A stretch of DNA of 64,000 nt from Psychrobacter fulvigenes (GCF_904846155.1 NZ_CAJGZP010000001.1:2790001-2854000), one strand, 5' to 3'; shown: positions 27,025 through 35,930, numbered from the stretch's first letter. The notes: generated from the letters alone by a model not told the origin. Numbers and translations: made by a program.

Positions 27025-28491
27025 TTGGAATATTTTGAAAGACATGAAGGTGGCGAGCGCGCCATTATCGTACATTTAGACATCCGCCAAATCCAAGATC
27101 CTGACGATCTTGGTGAATTTGAGCTGCTAGCAGACTCTGCAGGCGCAGACCGCTTAGCACTGGTCACAGGATCACGCGCGAAGCCTGATGCCAAATACTT
27201 CGTTGGCAGTGGTAAAGCTGAAGAAATTGCCGAATTGGTTCGTGAGCATGATGCCGACATCGTTCTCTTTAACCACAGCTTGTCGCCCTCACAAGAGCGT
27301 AACATTGAGAGACTGGTACAGTGCCGAGTGCTTGACCGTACGGGATTGATTTTAGACATTTTCGCTCAGCGTGCGCGTACTTACGAAGGTAAACTACAAG
27401 TCGAGCTGGCACAATTAAACCATCTTTCTACTCGTTTAGTACGCGGTTGGACGCATTTGGAGCGTCAAAAAGGGGGTATCGGTCTGCGTGGTCCAGGTGA
27501 AACTCAGCTTGAGACGGATCGCCGCTTACTACAGACGCGTGTCAACCAACTCAAAAACAAGCTAGATAAAGTACGCCAAACTCGCGCGCAAGGGCGAGCC
27601 CGTCGTCAAAAGTCGGATGTACCGACTATCTCCTTGGTTGGCTATACCAACGCTGGCAAATCAACCTTGTTCAATCGCTTAGTCGATGAAAACATCTATG
27701 CTGCAGATCAGCTATTTGCCACTCTGGACCCCACCCTACGCCGTTTAGATTGGCAAGGTGTTGGTCGTGTGGTTCTGGTCGATACAGTGGGTTTTGTGCG
27801 TCACTTACCGCATGAGTTGGTTGAGTCGTTTCACGCCACACTTGAGGAAACACTGGAAGCAGACTTGCTATTACACGTCATCGATTCATCTAGCGAGGAT
27901 ATGCATGAGCAAATCCAAGCAGTCAAAGATGTACTGGCTGAGATTAATAATGATGTGCCTGTACTCAATGTCTATAATAAGATTGATCTGACTGGTGAAT
28001 CTGCTCATATCGGTTACGCTAGCGATGGCGAACCTAATCGTGTCTATGTGTCTTCTAAAGACAACCTAGGCATGGAAAAGCTGTCATTGGCAGTGCAGCA
28101 GCTATTGACTGGTACGCTGACTACGTTTGATCTGACCTTACCTTATGAAGCCGGTCAGCTCAAAAACACTTTATATGAGTTAGGCGTTATTTTGGAAGAG
28201 AGCTATGATGAGACTGGGCATGAATGCTTAACCATTCGTCTACCAAGTGAACGGCTGAAACAATTATTGGGGCAAGCCAATTTAGATCCTTTAGAAGTAT
28301 TACCGTTAGCTCAAGCGACCTTGCTGATGCCAATACTTGAAGAGTTTGAAAAGCATGATGACAATGATGAGCAACCCATGACTGAAGCGCAAGAAAAAGC
28401 CTTTGATGAGTTTAAGGCTTTAAATTCTGGAGAGGTAAGCTCAGAAGAGTTAGAGCCTGAAGCACAGGCTTCTGATGACTTAAAAAGCTAA
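27025..28491 (+). CDS. hflX: Ribosome-associated GTPase HflX
   Basis: A 488-aa GTPase that splits or rescues 50S-containing ribosomes under stress. The HflX N-terminal domain has NHSLSPSQERNIERLV, followed by GIGLRGPGETQLETDRR. The G domain has GYTNAGKSTLFN (G1), DTVGFVRHLPHELVESF (G3) and NKID (G4). Translation starts at TTG 27025, eight bases after AGGTGA, giving MEYFERHEGGERAIIVHLD, which matches the family start; there is no alternative ATG. The C-terminal tail (about 40 residues) is acidic and low-complexity. No hfq is next to it, unlike the classic hfq-hflX pair. The 1.74-kb nested IS begins 20 bases after its stop. Confidence 0.95.
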   Translation: MEYFERHEGGERAIIVHLDIRQIQDPDDLGEFELLADSAGADRLALVTGSRAKPDAKYFVGSGKAEEIAELVREHDADIVLFNHSLSPSQERNIERLVQCRVLDRTGLILDIFAQRARTYEGKLQVELAQLNHLSTRLVRGWTHLERQKGGIGLRGPGETQLETDRRLLQTRVNQLKNKLDKVRQTRAQGRARRQKSDVPTISLVGYTNAGKSTLFNRLVDENIYAADQLFATLDPTLRRLDWQGVGRVVLVDTVGFVRHLPHELVESFHATLEETLEADLLLHVIDSSSEDMHEQIQAVKDVLAEINNDVPVLNVYNKIDLTGESAHIGYASDGEPNRVYVSSKDNLGMEKLSLAVQQLLTGTLTTFDLTLPYEAGQLKNTLYELGVILEESYDETGHECLTIRLPSERLKQLLGQANLDPLEVLPLAQATLLMPILEEFEKHDDNDEQPMTEAQEKAFDEFKALNSGEVSSEELEPEAQASDDLKS

Positions 28492-28528
28492 ACGGCTTGG
28501 TTATAACATAAGGGGCTGTCCTAGATAA

Positions 28529-29179
28529 TTAGCTCAAACCCTGTTTAACCCATTGTTTTAATTGTAGTAATTGCGACTTTGGGTCACTGTGATTAAAACG
28601 CCACTCACATTCCTTTAAATAGAGGTGAAAATGCTCTTTTGGGACCCCGTTAAACTTACGTAGATGCCGTTTAGCTTGGTTCCAGAAGTTCTCTATACCG
28701 TTAATATGATTCTTGTCATTAACAAAGGTTTTAGAGTGGTTGATACGATAATGAGTAAACTCACTGACATCTAATGCGTTATAGCTTTTAAATGAGTCAG
28801 TATAAACAATGCTATCAGGCTTCACTTTTTCTCTTATGATGGGGATCAAAGTATCTGCTTTAGCATTGGGTATAATACAAGCGTAGACCTTGCCATTACG
28901 CTTTAGTAGGCCAAACACGGGCACTTTGCTACCAGCACCTCGCCCTCGCTTGCCTTTACGAGTTCCACCAAAGTATGATTCGTCTACTTCGATTTCGCCT
29001 TCAAATAGACCAGGGTCTTGGCTATTCTCGTAAATAAGTAGTCGTAGCCTATGAAAGTAATAACTGGCTGTAGTTTTATTAACACCAACTAGGCTTGCTG
29101 CTGTTCTGGCGGTAGAACCGGCAACAAATAACTCGATTAGTCTGCTTTGTTTATACCAACTTAGTTTGCTTTTTCTCAT
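28529..29179 (-). CDS. IS1595-family (IS1016-like) transposase
   Basis: 216 aa, apparently intact. The N-terminal helix-turn-helix-like region (ARTAASLVGVNKTTASYYFHRLR) is followed by the DDE domain: EIEVDESYFGGTRKG (first Asp), IVYTDSFKSYNAL (second Asp) and HINGIENFWNQAKRHLRKF (the N/E-containing third motif). This pattern is characteristic of the ISXO2/IS1595 transposase family. The stop lies directly at the left inverted repeat. The natural right end and any promoter are now 1 kb away, because an IS982 element sits 30 bases upstream of the start. Confidence 0.92.
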   Translation of the reverse strand: MRKSKLSWYKQSRLIELFVAGSTARTAASLVGVNKTTASYYFHRLRLLIYENSQDPGLFEGEIEVDESYFGGTRKGKRGRGAGSKVPVFGLLKRNGKVYACIIPNAKADTLIPIIREKVKPDSIVYTDSFKSYNALDVSEFTHYRINHSKTFVNDKNHINGIENFWNQAKRHLRKFNGVPKEHFHLYLKECEWRFNHSDPKSQLLQLKQWVKQGLS

Positions 29180-29208
29180 AGTGCTATCCTAAATAATTTT
29201 ACTTATCT

Positions 29209-30234
29209 GACCCCAGTTCGGGATAAGCCCCATTGTAACTCATTGATACTATTTACAATGTTGCTACCTGTCCCTGCTGAGGCATATTTTTGATGGTGGG
29301 TTTATAGGGAAACCAGCAATAAGCAATTAAACCTGACAGCAAGTTTGTGATAAACCCCGTGACACTACGATGGCGTGAGTGTTCAATTTGGCACAAGTTT
29401 TTAAGCTCTCCAAACACCGTTTCAACCAAAGAGCGATGATTGAGTAGTGCCTCATCCATAGGCTCAAGTAATTGGGGTTTCATATTACGCCGAAGTTTGG
29501 TTATCAACGTGGTATCACTGTGTTTTGTGAGCCACTCGTTTAGGGCTTTACTGATATAGCCTCTATCCCCAAACACCTTGCCAAACACAGGCGTTGCCAT
29601 ATCCTTAACAGGCACTCTGTCATCCGTATTACCCGCAGTGACTTTAACAGATACAAGCTCGCCCTTATGATTGATAATGGCGTGCAGCTTAAAGCCATAG
29701 AACCAGCCCATGCTGCTTTTGCCTCGGGTTGCAAGTCCCTTAAAGACTTTATGACGGTAGATACGCTTGTTATGACAAACTGCTATCTTGGTTGAATCAA
29801 TATAGCTGATACCCGTACAGTCGCCCATCATGCTTTGCAAGTAGCTGCACAGTGGCATGATACTGCGCGGCACAAGCTCTATAAATCGCGAGTAGCTCGG
29901 CAGATTTGGAAACTCCCGTTTCATCATGCCAAGCATATGGTGGTAGTAAAACGCCTTAAACTGTCGATACCGCAGTTGATGAAACAGTACCAAGATGGTC
30001 ATAATCTCTGCTACACTTATCTGGCATGCTCTTAACCTTTGGTGTCCCGTTGCGATTAAATGAGCGTCAAACTCAGGTTTGAATTGCTGATAAAAGTCGT
30101 CAATATGGCAGTATAGTTCGGTTAGGTTGTCCATGTAAGAAGTCCTTTTTGCTTAAGTGGTCTTGGTAAACTTACTTTAGCAACTTCGGACTTCTTTTTT
30201 TATCTTTTTTTTGAGCCCTTATCCCGAACTGGGG
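29209..30234 (-). mobile_element. IS982-family insertion sequence inside the IS1595 element
   Basis: Ends CCCCAGTTCGGGATAAG (29211-29227) and CTTATCCCGAACTGGGG (30218-30234) are inverted repeats. TTATCT occurs just outside both ends (29203-29208 and 30235-30240), consistent with a short target duplication; the right copy is the start of the outer element's inverted repeat. Total length is about 1.03 kb with one transposase. Confidence 0.9.
29253..30134 (-). CDS. IS982-family transposase
   Basis: A 293-aa DDE transposase (DDE_Tnp_1-type), apparently complete. Recognisable IS982 blocks are ISVAEIMTILVLFHQLRYRQFKAFY, with the catalytic region SYIDSTKIAVCHNKRI (first Asp), VFGDRGYISKAL (second Asp) and NHRSLVETVFGELKNLCQIEHSRHRS (Glu). 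There is no frameshift. Because both this gene and the IS1595 transposase are open, both could in principle still be functional, although the outer element is now over twice its normal length. Confidence 0.93.
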   Translation of the reverse strand: MDNLTELYCHIDDFYQQFKPEFDAHLIATGHQRLRACQISVAEIMTILVLFHQLRYRQFKAFYYHHMLGMMKREFPNLPSYSRFIELVPRSIMPLCSYLQSMMGDCTGISYIDSTKIAVCHNKRIYRHKVFKGLATRGKSSMGWFYGFKLHAIINHKGELVSVKVTAGNTDDRVPVKDMATPVFGKVFGDRGYISKALNEWLTKHSDTTLITKLRRNMKPQLLEPMDEALLNHRSLVETVFGELKNLCQIEHSRHRSVTGFITNLLSGLIAYCWFPYKPTIKNMPQQGQVATL

Positions 30235-30283
30235 TTATCTAGGACAGCCCCTAACATAATGTTTTAAGCTACTGCTGCAAACT

Positions 30284-30318
30284 AAAAACGGACGATATCT
30301 TTGATATTGTCCGTTTTT
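30284..30318 (+). terminator. Terminator, probably the original hflX terminator
   Basis: ACGGACGATATC pairs with GATATTGTCCGT (one G-U) around a TTT loop, flanked by A and T runs (30284-30318). It lies directly beyond the nested IS and has no other plus-strand gene upstream, so it most likely belonged to hflX before the insertion. Confidence 0.82.
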
Positions 30319-30350
30319 TTTGATTTCACCTCATAGTATGCTGCAAACTA

Positions 30351-30455
30351 ATACCATTCCCAAAAATTAGAGTAACGCGGAAAACTTGTGCAAGTACTAC
30401 TCCTAGTAGACTTAGCGAGTTTGACAAAGTTAATCGTACTTTTTGGGCTTGGTAT
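30351..30455 (+). repeat. Dispersed repeat family B, copy 2
   Basis: 105 bases; begins ATACCATTCCCAAAAATTAG and ends TTTTTGGGCTTGGTAT, with inverted ends. It differs from copy 1 at only a few positions. It lies about 107 bases upstream of the lrgA-like gene. Confidence 0.9.
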
Positions 30456-30562
30456 AAAAACTGACAAGCATGGCAATCAACTCTCTCATGCGATAGGCTT
30501 TATTAGTTGCGTTACTCTCTATATAATCGCCTCATCTCACTCTGACTTGGCCAAAATTATTT

Positions 30563-30997
30563 ATGAAGTCTACTCACTCCCCTAATATGCCCCTATGGCT
30601 GGCGTTAATTCTGACTTTGGCAATGGTCATCATTGTCCGTGAGTCAGCGGTTATTATTTGTCAGTGGGCAGGTATCGAAAAGGCTGCCAACATCGTTGGT
30701 CTACTAGCCATGTTTGTGATTCTGATTGTTTGGCGACTTGTGAAGGGCTTACCTATTTGGCTAACCCAAGCCAGTAACACACTACTGGTCGATAGTGGCT
30801 TTGCTTTTTTACCCGTATCGGCGGGTGCAGGTTTACTGCTATTTGCGTTAGGAGATGAGTTTTGGGGAGTGATGCTGACCATGCTCATCAGTACGCTCAT
30901 ACCACTTTGGGGACTTGCTATACTGGCCAATCGTTGGCTAAATCACGATGCTGATATCGACAGCGACACTATTAACAAGCAGAAGGGACAGCTCTAA
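30563..30997 (+). CDS. lrgA: CidA/LrgA family membrane protein
   Basis: A 144-aa holin-like membrane protein with four hydrophobic segments: LWLALILTLAMVIIV, IVGLLAMFVILIVWRL, FAFLPVSAGAGLLLFAL and FWGVMLTMLISTLIPLWGLA. The conserved LLAMF...LVKGLP and FLPVSAG motifs match the LrgA/CidA (UPF0299) family. These proteins influence murein hydrolase activity and, in some bacteria, export of pyruvate or other small acids. It is immediately upstream of an LrgB-like gene (22-base gap), forming the usual pair. No LysR- or LytTR-type regulator is adjacent. Confidence 0.85.
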   Translation: MKSTHSPNMPLWLALILTLAMVIIVRESAVIICQWAGIEKAANIVGLLAMFVILIVWRLVKGLPIWLTQASNTLLVDSGFAFLPVSAGAGLLLFALGDEFWGVMLTMLISTLIPLWGLAILANRWLNHDADIDSDTINKQKGQL

Positions 30998-31019
30998 GCT
31001 GTTTGTACAAGGAAACGTT

Positions 31020-31709
31020 ATGACTTTTGATAGTGTATTTATGGCTACCCTTGCCGCGATATTACTAACTTTGGCGGCGCACGTGATTGCACGTGTGTTG
31101 GCACGCAAGCTATCGTGGCTTCCTATGGTTATCACCGCCTTGGTTTTGGTGCTGCTGTTTTTGTTCATGCTGCAATGGGATTATGAACATTATTACAGTG
31201 TTGCTAAGCCAGTGTTCGACCGTCTATTGGGCTACGTGACGGTATTGCTAGCAGTACCACTGGCAGCGATGAACTTCAAAGGCCTACCAGTCAAAAAACT
31301 CACCCTGATTGTGGTCATCGCTAGTGTGGTTGGTGCTTTACTACCCATGTCATTAGCCTATCTGTTTTCATTGAGTCACGACACCATATTGGCTTTTGCC
31401 ACTCGCTCTGTCACCACTCCGATCGGTCTGAGCGTGGCAGATTTGATTCAAGCACCACTCGCGATGGCCAACTTGATTATCATTGTCTCAGGGCTTATCG
31501 GTGGTGCTGTAGCGCGGTTCTTATTTCGCGGTATCGATGATGACCGTGCCAAAGGCTTAGCGCTCGGACTTGCTGCCCATGCCTTTGGTACCGTAGAAGC
31601 TTGGCAGATTAGCCAGACGGCTGGACGTTACGCAGCATTTGGACTGGCAGTAAATGGTTTGGTCACTGCCATTTGGGTACCTATTTTTATCAGCGCGATG
31701 GGAATATAA
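31020..31709 (+). CDS. lrgB: LrgB/CidB family membrane protein
   Basis: A 229-aa integral membrane protein with six or more helices. The start is the ATG at 31020, preceded by CAAGGAAACGTT. The LrgB signatures are LLGYVTVLLAVPLAAMNFKGLP (an LGPATVALA-like block), TRSVTTPIGLSVADLI (the SVTTPIA motif), and RAKGLALGLAAHAFGTVEA (GxAxHAxGTAxA), all diagnostic. It is coupled to the preceding LrgA-like gene. The pair may act in autolysis control or small-metabolite export; which one cannot be told from sequence. Confidence 0.88.
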   Translation: MTFDSVFMATLAAILLTLAAHVIARVLARKLSWLPMVITALVLVLLFLFMLQWDYEHYYSVAKPVFDRLLGYVTVLLAVPLAAMNFKGLPVKKLTLIVVIASVVGALLPMSLAYLFSLSHDTILAFATRSVTTPIGLSVADLIQAPLAMANLIIIVSGLIGGAVARFLFRGIDDDRAKGLALGLAAHAFGTVEAWQISQTAGRYAAFGLAVNGLVTAIWVPIFISAMGI

Positions 31710-32093
31710 GACAGCTTTATAGAAGTATCGTTAAGTGTTTAATTAAGTAGGGTCTGTTAAAATACAGGCCATGCAATCAAAACCAATTATATATTATCGA
31801 CAGATAAGTCACAGAAATCGTTCATATTTTTATTTGTTGCAACTTCTTTATAGTAAAACCTCAATTCTCACCTTCTTTTTATCAATCAAATGGGTATAAA
31901 AGCGATTGTATGCTATAGTAAGAAAATATTATTTTTTGTATCTTTTGCAAATGGTTTTATGAGTCTTAGGTTTTTGATAAGCCACTGACATGCCGTAAAA
32001 GAATCTGACCGTAATACAGACTGCTTTAACGAGTAAGACGACCTGCCTATAGGCAATGCAATTTGCTATTATTCGATAAAAAGTGATACCTCT
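31710..32093. other. Intergenic region between lrgB and the lytic transglycosylase gene
   Basis: 384 AT-rich bases with no gene, repeat copy or convincing terminator seen. It presumably carries the transglycosylase promoter. Confidence 0.45.
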
Positions 32094-32900
32094 ATGATAA
32101 ATACTTCTCCTTTCATTAATCGCTATCTATCCCCTATTCTGTTGACCGCTGTTGCCGCATTATCCACTTTGTCTATCAGCGCCCAAGCTGGCAACATGTA
32201 TATTTATAAAGATAAGGCTGGACAAGTACTGCTTACCAACGTCAGCCCAAGTGGTAACTTTGACAAATTTACCAAAAAAGTAAAAGTCACTTACTACAAA
32301 GACTCAAAAATGTACGATGGTAGCTCTGCGAGCAATAATTATGGTAGCAGCTCTGCCAGTAGTAGCGGTACTCGTGATGCCTACGACAGCTATATTCGCG
32401 CCTCTGCGGCACGCCACGGTGTCGACCCTGCGCTCATGAAAGCCATGATGCATACCGAATCTGCATTTAACCCAAATGCCCGCTCTCCAGTAGGCGCGCA
32501 AGGCTTAATGCAATTGATGCCCGCTACTGCCAGTCGTTTCAAAGTCAGTAACCCATGGAACCCTGCCGAAAATATCGAAGGCTCGGCCAAATATATCGCA
32601 TGGCTGATGCGTCGTTTTAACAACAATGTCGAATATGCGGTGGCTGGTTATAATGCCGGTGAAGGGAACGTGGATAAATATAATGGTATCCCGCCGTTTA
32701 AAGAGACTCGTAACTACGTCAAAAGAGTGATGAGCCGCTATCATAGCCTCTATAAAAATGATGCGGGTCTGTCTGACGGTACGATGAATGCCAGCAATGC
32801 CTCTATTAATAGCAATGGTATGCAAACGGTTAGTTATGGTACTAGCAATAATGGTGCTAGCGCCAGCTACGCTAACTCAGCATATGCCGCATTACGCTGA
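32094..32900 (+). CDS. Lytic transglycosylase (SLT domain), secreted
   Basis: A 268-aa exported peptidoglycan lytic transglycosylase. It has a signal peptide (hydrophobic core about 14-27, cleavage near AQAGN), a short DUF4124-like segment (NMYIYKDKAGQVLLTNVSP), a Ser-rich linker, then the SLT domain. The catalytic Glu lies in MMHTESAFNPNARSPVGAQG, followed by LMQLMPATA and YAVAGYNAGEGNVDKY. The C-terminal tail is Asn- and Ser-rich low-complexity sequence. The reaction cleaves the MurNAc-GlcNAc bond to a 1,6-anhydro product. Single gene ending in an exceptionally long perfect hairpin. Confidence 0.92.
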   Translation: MINTSPFINRYLSPILLTAVAALSTLSISAQAGNMYIYKDKAGQVLLTNVSPSGNFDKFTKKVKVTYYKDSKMYDGSSASNNYGSSSASSSGTRDAYDSYIRASAARHGVDPALMKAMMHTESAFNPNARSPVGAQGLMQLMPATASRFKVSNPWNPAENIEGSAKYIAWLMRRFNNNVEYAVAGYNAGEGNVDKYNGIPPFKETRNYVKRVMSRYHSLYKNDAGLSDGTMNASNASINSNGMQTVSYGTSNNGASASYANSAYAALR

Positions 32901-32911
32901 TTCTTTCAATA

Positions 32912-32972
32912 AATCTCCAAGCACAAAAAAACCCCGTTATTTAATAACGGGGTTTTTTTGTGCTTGGAGATT
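32912..32972. terminator. Very long bidirectional terminator hairpin
   Basis: A perfect 30-base inverted repeat (arms 32912-32941 and 32943-32972) with a single-base spacer. The arms contain AAAAAAACCCCG / CGGGGTTTTTTT, so T runs exist on both strands. It lies between the convergent transglycosylase and tsf genes. Confidence 0.85.
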
Positions 32973-33066
32973 CTATCTAACCTCTTATAATGTAGGCGAT
33001 AGAATCAGACTATGAATGTTGAATAAAACCTTACTCTACACTCACAGCCATTCCTAATATAAAAAC

Positions 33067-33942
33067 TTACTTGTTAGCAGCCTGAGCAGCAGCAACTTCA
33101 GCGGCAAAGTCTTCTTGCTTTTTCTCGATACCTTCGCCCACTTCTAAACGTCTAAAGCTAAGTACTTTTACGCCCTCACTTTTTAGGACGTCACCAACTT
33201 TTTTGTCATTGTCCATGACGTATGGCTGGCGTAGCAAGGTTACTTCGTCTAGGTACTTACGTAGGCCACCTTCGATCATTTTTTCAACGATATTATCAGG
33301 CTTGCCAGATTCACGAGCTTTGGCTTCGATGATGTCTTTTTCGCGTGCTAGTACGTCCGCATCGACACTTTCGTCATCGACAGCAACAGGGTTGAATGCA
33401 GCAATGTGCATAGCAAGGTTCTTACCTGTTTCTTCAGTACCGCCTTCATAAGATACGACTACGCCAATACGTAGACCATGACGGTATGACGCTAGGTTCG
33501 CACCTTCGATGGTTTCAACGCGGCGGATTTGAATGTTTTCGCCGATTTTTTGAACCAAAGAGACACGTGCTTCTTCGATGGTTTGACCATCGCCATAAGG
33601 CAATTCAGAGATAGCAGCAACGTCAGTCGTGTTGTTTTCTAGCGCAATGTTAGCAACTTTTTCTGCAAATGCAGTGAAGTTATCATCTTTTGCAACGAAA
33701 TCAGTCTGACAGTTAACTTCTAATAAAAATGCTTTGTCAGCGCCATGAGCAATGATGATAGCGCCGTCAGCTGCGATGTTACCCGCTTTTTTAGCTGCTT
33801 TTGCTTGACCAGATTTGCGTAGGTTATCAATGGCAACTTCGACATCACCATTTGACTCTTCTAACGCTTTTTTACATTCCATCATGCCAAGACCAGTACG
33901 GTCGCGTAATTCTTTTACCATTTTGGCAGTTACTTGTACCAT
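33067..33942 (-). CDS. tsf: Elongation factor Ts
   Basis: The guanine nucleotide exchange factor for EF-Tu. The 291-aa protein starts at ATG 33942 (AGGTGA six bases upstream) as [20 protein letters not shown]; an in-frame upstream ATG at 33951 lacks a ribosome binding site. Family blocks are [13 protein letters not shown], the [10 protein letters not shown] motif that contacts EF-Tu, and [10 protein letters not shown]. It lies 299 bases downstream of rpsB on the same strand, the universal rpsB-tsf order, with a likely attenuator between them. Confidence 0.97.
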   Translation of the reverse strand: MVQVTAKMVKELRDRTGLGMMECKKALEESNGDVEVAIDNLRKSGQAKAAKKAGNIAADGAIIIAHGADKAFLLEVNCQTDFVAKDDNFTAFAEKVANIALENNTTDVAAISELPYGDGQTIEEARVSLVQKIGENIQIRRVETIEGANLASYRHGLRIGVVVSYEGGTEETGKNLAMHIAAFNPVAVDDESVDADVLAREKDIIEAKARESGKPDNIVEKMIEGGLRKYLDEVTLLRQPYVMDNDKKVGDVLKSEGVKVLSFRRLEVGEGIEKKQEDFAAEVAAAQAANK

Positions 33943-34123
33943 GGAAATCACCTTAATATTGTAATGTATGGGAGTGCTTAAAAATCTACTGTAGAGATCA
34001 ATAACAGCCTATTGTAGAGACTAATAACAATGCAGGCTTTGACCGTTTCACTGTTAGGAACATGGATAATAATAGTTATCCAATAACCACTTGTCTAATA
34101 ATAGCTTGGCTCATAACAACCAA

Positions 34124-34161
34124 TAAAAACAAGGCATGACGAGTAACACTACATCATGCCT
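34124..34161 (-). terminator. Probable rpsB-tsf intergenic attenuator
   Basis: On the minus strand AGGCATGA (34161-34154) pairs with TCATGCCT (34139-34132), followed by TGTTTTTATT. An intergenic partial terminator between rpsB and tsf is known in E. coli; this hairpin sits in the equivalent place. Confidence 0.6.
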
Positions 34162-34241
34162 GTTATACGCTTATCTGTTGTTATTACACTATATGGACAC
34201 TGATAGACACTATATCAAGTCATCCATATGCGCTAATAATA

Positions 34242-35033
34242 TTACTCAGCAGGCGTTTCTTCTGTCTGGGCAGCAGCTGGTGCTTCTTCAGCAGCAGGCG
34301 CTTCTTGCTCAGCTTTACCACCAGCTTGGGTCTGTGCATACTCTTTACCAGCGATGATAGCGTCAGCCATAGCAGTCACATATAGAGTAACAGCACGGAT
34401 AGCATCATCGTTTGCTGGGATGATGTATTCGACGTTATCTGGGTTAGAGTTGGTATCAACGATACCGATTACTGGAATACCTAGGTTTTTAGCTTCTTTG
34501 ATAGCAATCGCTTCATGATCAACGTCAACAACGAAGATTGCGTCAGGTAGGCCGCCCATGTCTTTGATACCACCTAGTGAACGCTCAAGCTTTTCCATAT
34601 CACGAGTACGCTCTAGCGCTTCACGTTTCGTTAGCTTGGCAAACGTACCGTCTTCTGCTTGTTTTTCAAGCTCTTTTAGACGGTTGATTGACTGGCGTAA
34701 TGTTTTCCAGTTAGTCAACATACCACCTAACCAGCGATGGTCAACATACGGCATGCCAGCACGTTGTGCTTGCTCACGGATCACACCGCTAGCAGCGCGC
34801 TTAGTACCAACGAATAGTACTTTGTTTTTCTTAGCCGCTAAGCCGTTTACGTAAGTCAATGCTTCGTTAAACGCTTTGACAGTGTGCTCTAGGTTAATGA
34901 TGTGAATCTTGTTACGCGCACCAAAGATATATGGACCCATTTTTGGGTTCCAAAAACGCGTTTGGTGACCAAAGTGAGCGCCCGCTTGTAGCAAGTCGCG
35001 CATTTCCATTTTTGTAGGGTTTGAATTAGCCAT
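34242..35033 (-). CDS. rpsB: 30S ribosomal protein S2
   Basis: The 263-aa S2 protein, starting at ATG 35033 with CAGGAC upstream ([18 protein letters not shown]). Typical blocks are [45 protein letters not shown] and [12 protein letters not shown]. The C-terminal tail (about 25 residues) is Ala/Glu/Pro-rich low-complexity sequence. An upstream in-frame ATG would add 13 non-conserved residues. It heads the rpsB-tsf operon, with a long (about 230 base) leader if the promoter proposed near 35271 is right. Confidence 0.97.
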   Translation of the reverse strand: MANSNPTKMEMRDLLQAGAHFGHQTRFWNPKMGPYIFGARNKIHIINLEHTVKAFNEALTYVNGLAAKKNKVLFVGTKRAASGVIREQAQRAGMPYVDHRWLGGMLTNWKTLRQSINRLKELEKQAEDGTFAKLTKREALERTRDMEKLERSLGGIKDMGGLPDAIFVVDVDHEAIAIKEAKNLGIPVIGIVDTNSNPDNVEYIIPANDDAIRAVTLYVTAMADAIIAGKEYAQTQAGGKAEQEAPAAEEAPAAAQTEETPAE

Positions 35034-35270
35034 GTTAAATGTCCTGTTGGTTGGGTTATGCCTCCACATCACAAAAACTGCCTATTTAGCAACACGCATC
35101 TGCTGACGGTTGATGCTGAGTACTGCTGCACCGTACGCTTGCAAATTAATCAAGTCGCCAAACACCCAGCAATTTTTTGCCATGATGTGTGTGTCATTGG
35201 TTGGTTAAAGAAATTGAACTATAATTGAAACTTAATTATTGAAATCAAATTATAAAAATAGCTGCGCTGT

Positions 35271-35299
35271 ATTCTACCATAGACTGCAGTCTATGCTCC
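35271..35299 (-). promoter_or_regulatory. Candidate rpsB promoter with a palindrome in the spacer
   Basis: On the minus strand TAGAAT (35276-35271) makes a reasonable -10 with a GC-rich discriminator-like ACAGCGC after it. A perfect 16-base palindrome, ATAGACTGCAGTCTAT (35279-35294), lies just upstream where the spacer and -35 would be. The -35 (GGAGCA) is poor. The promoter assignment is tentative; the palindrome is certain. Confidence 0.35.
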
Positions 35300-35359
35300 A
35301 GTATTATTAATGATTGCCTAAACAAACCATATATAGCAGATGTTTAAAGTTTTAGGCAT

Positions 35360-35388
35360 AAAAAAACGACGTTGACACGCCGCTTTTA
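35360..35388 (-). terminator. Terminator of the chemotaxis-like operon
   Basis: On the minus strand AAGCGGCG pairs with CGTCGTTT (two G-U pairs) around TGTCAA, then a run of T. It lies 43 bases after the last CheX gene. Confidence 0.58.
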
Positions 35389-35430
35389 TTCTAACAATTT
35401 TATTCTAAAAATAAGCATCAAGCCCATAGC

Positions 35431-35880
35431 TCAAGCAATACAAATACCTATCACCGCTTCATAACCACGCCACGTAAACGGGGTAATGTAACTATGACGC
35501 TCTTTTGGTAAATAAGAAATACTTGGCGCACCTTCAACAATCTGCGGGGGCGATATAATAAACTCAGAACCAAACTCAGTACGAGCATTACCTGATATGG
35601 TATTGGCCATCTCACCCAATAAGTCTTTCATCATCGTGATGGATGAATCGGGTTCTCCTATCACTTTGATGACTTCTCGCAACATGACAGTGGGAGCGCT
35701 GACATAGACACAACCTTTTAATGGGCCTGATATCTTGATAATACCGCTATAGTCATAACCAATGGCGCTTCTGTTGTTATTCAAGTAAGGCGTATCAAGA
35801 GCCACTTGTGTGTCGTCAATCTGAGCAAAAAATGCGTTGATTGAGCTTAAAAACACACCTAACTTCTCTACTTTAACCAT
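35431..35880 (-). CDS. CheX-type phosphatase (second of two)
   Basis: A 149-aa protein of the CheC/CheX/FliY phosphatase family, which dephosphorylates CheY-like regulators. The ExxN catalytic signature is Glu90 and Asn93 in LLGEMANTISGNARTEFG. Other matching blocks are YDYSGIIKISGPLKGCVYVS and ITPFTW. It is the last gene of a five-gene operon, 50 bases after a paralogue of equal length with the same motif. No flagellar or che gene cluster is near. The likely target is the CheY-like protein encoded two genes upstream. The two copies differ enough to have separate partners or to form a heterodimer, which is inference. Confidence 0.85.
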   Translation of the reverse strand: MVKVEKLGVFLSSINAFFAQIDDTQVALDTPYLNNNRSAIGYDYSGIIKISGPLKGCVYVSAPTVMLREVIKVIGEPDSSITMMKDLLGEMANTISGNARTEFGSEFIISPPQIVEGAPSISYLPKERHSYITPFTWRGYEAVIGICIA

Positions 35881-35930
35881 AATATATTAACATCCATATT
35901 GATTACGTTGCTCACAGACCTACTGACTGA

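Larger units (their letters stand above)
28512..30251 (-). mobile_element. IS1595-family (IS1016-like) element, itself interrupted by an IS982 element
   Basis: Terminal inverted repeats GGGGCTGTCCTAGATAA (28512-28528) and TTATCTAGGACAGCCCC (30235-30251) are perfect. The 8-base target duplication TAACATAA is perfect on both sides (28504-28511 and 30252-30259), so the outer element inserted intact. Removing the inner IS982 leaves roughly 710 bases, as expected for an IS1016-type element. It inserted between the hflX stop and the hflX terminator. Confidence 0.93.

Noticed and set aside
30388..30585. ORF upstream of lrgA
   Set aside because: Begins inside repeat family B copy 2 and runs into the lrgA start. 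It is an accident of the repeat.
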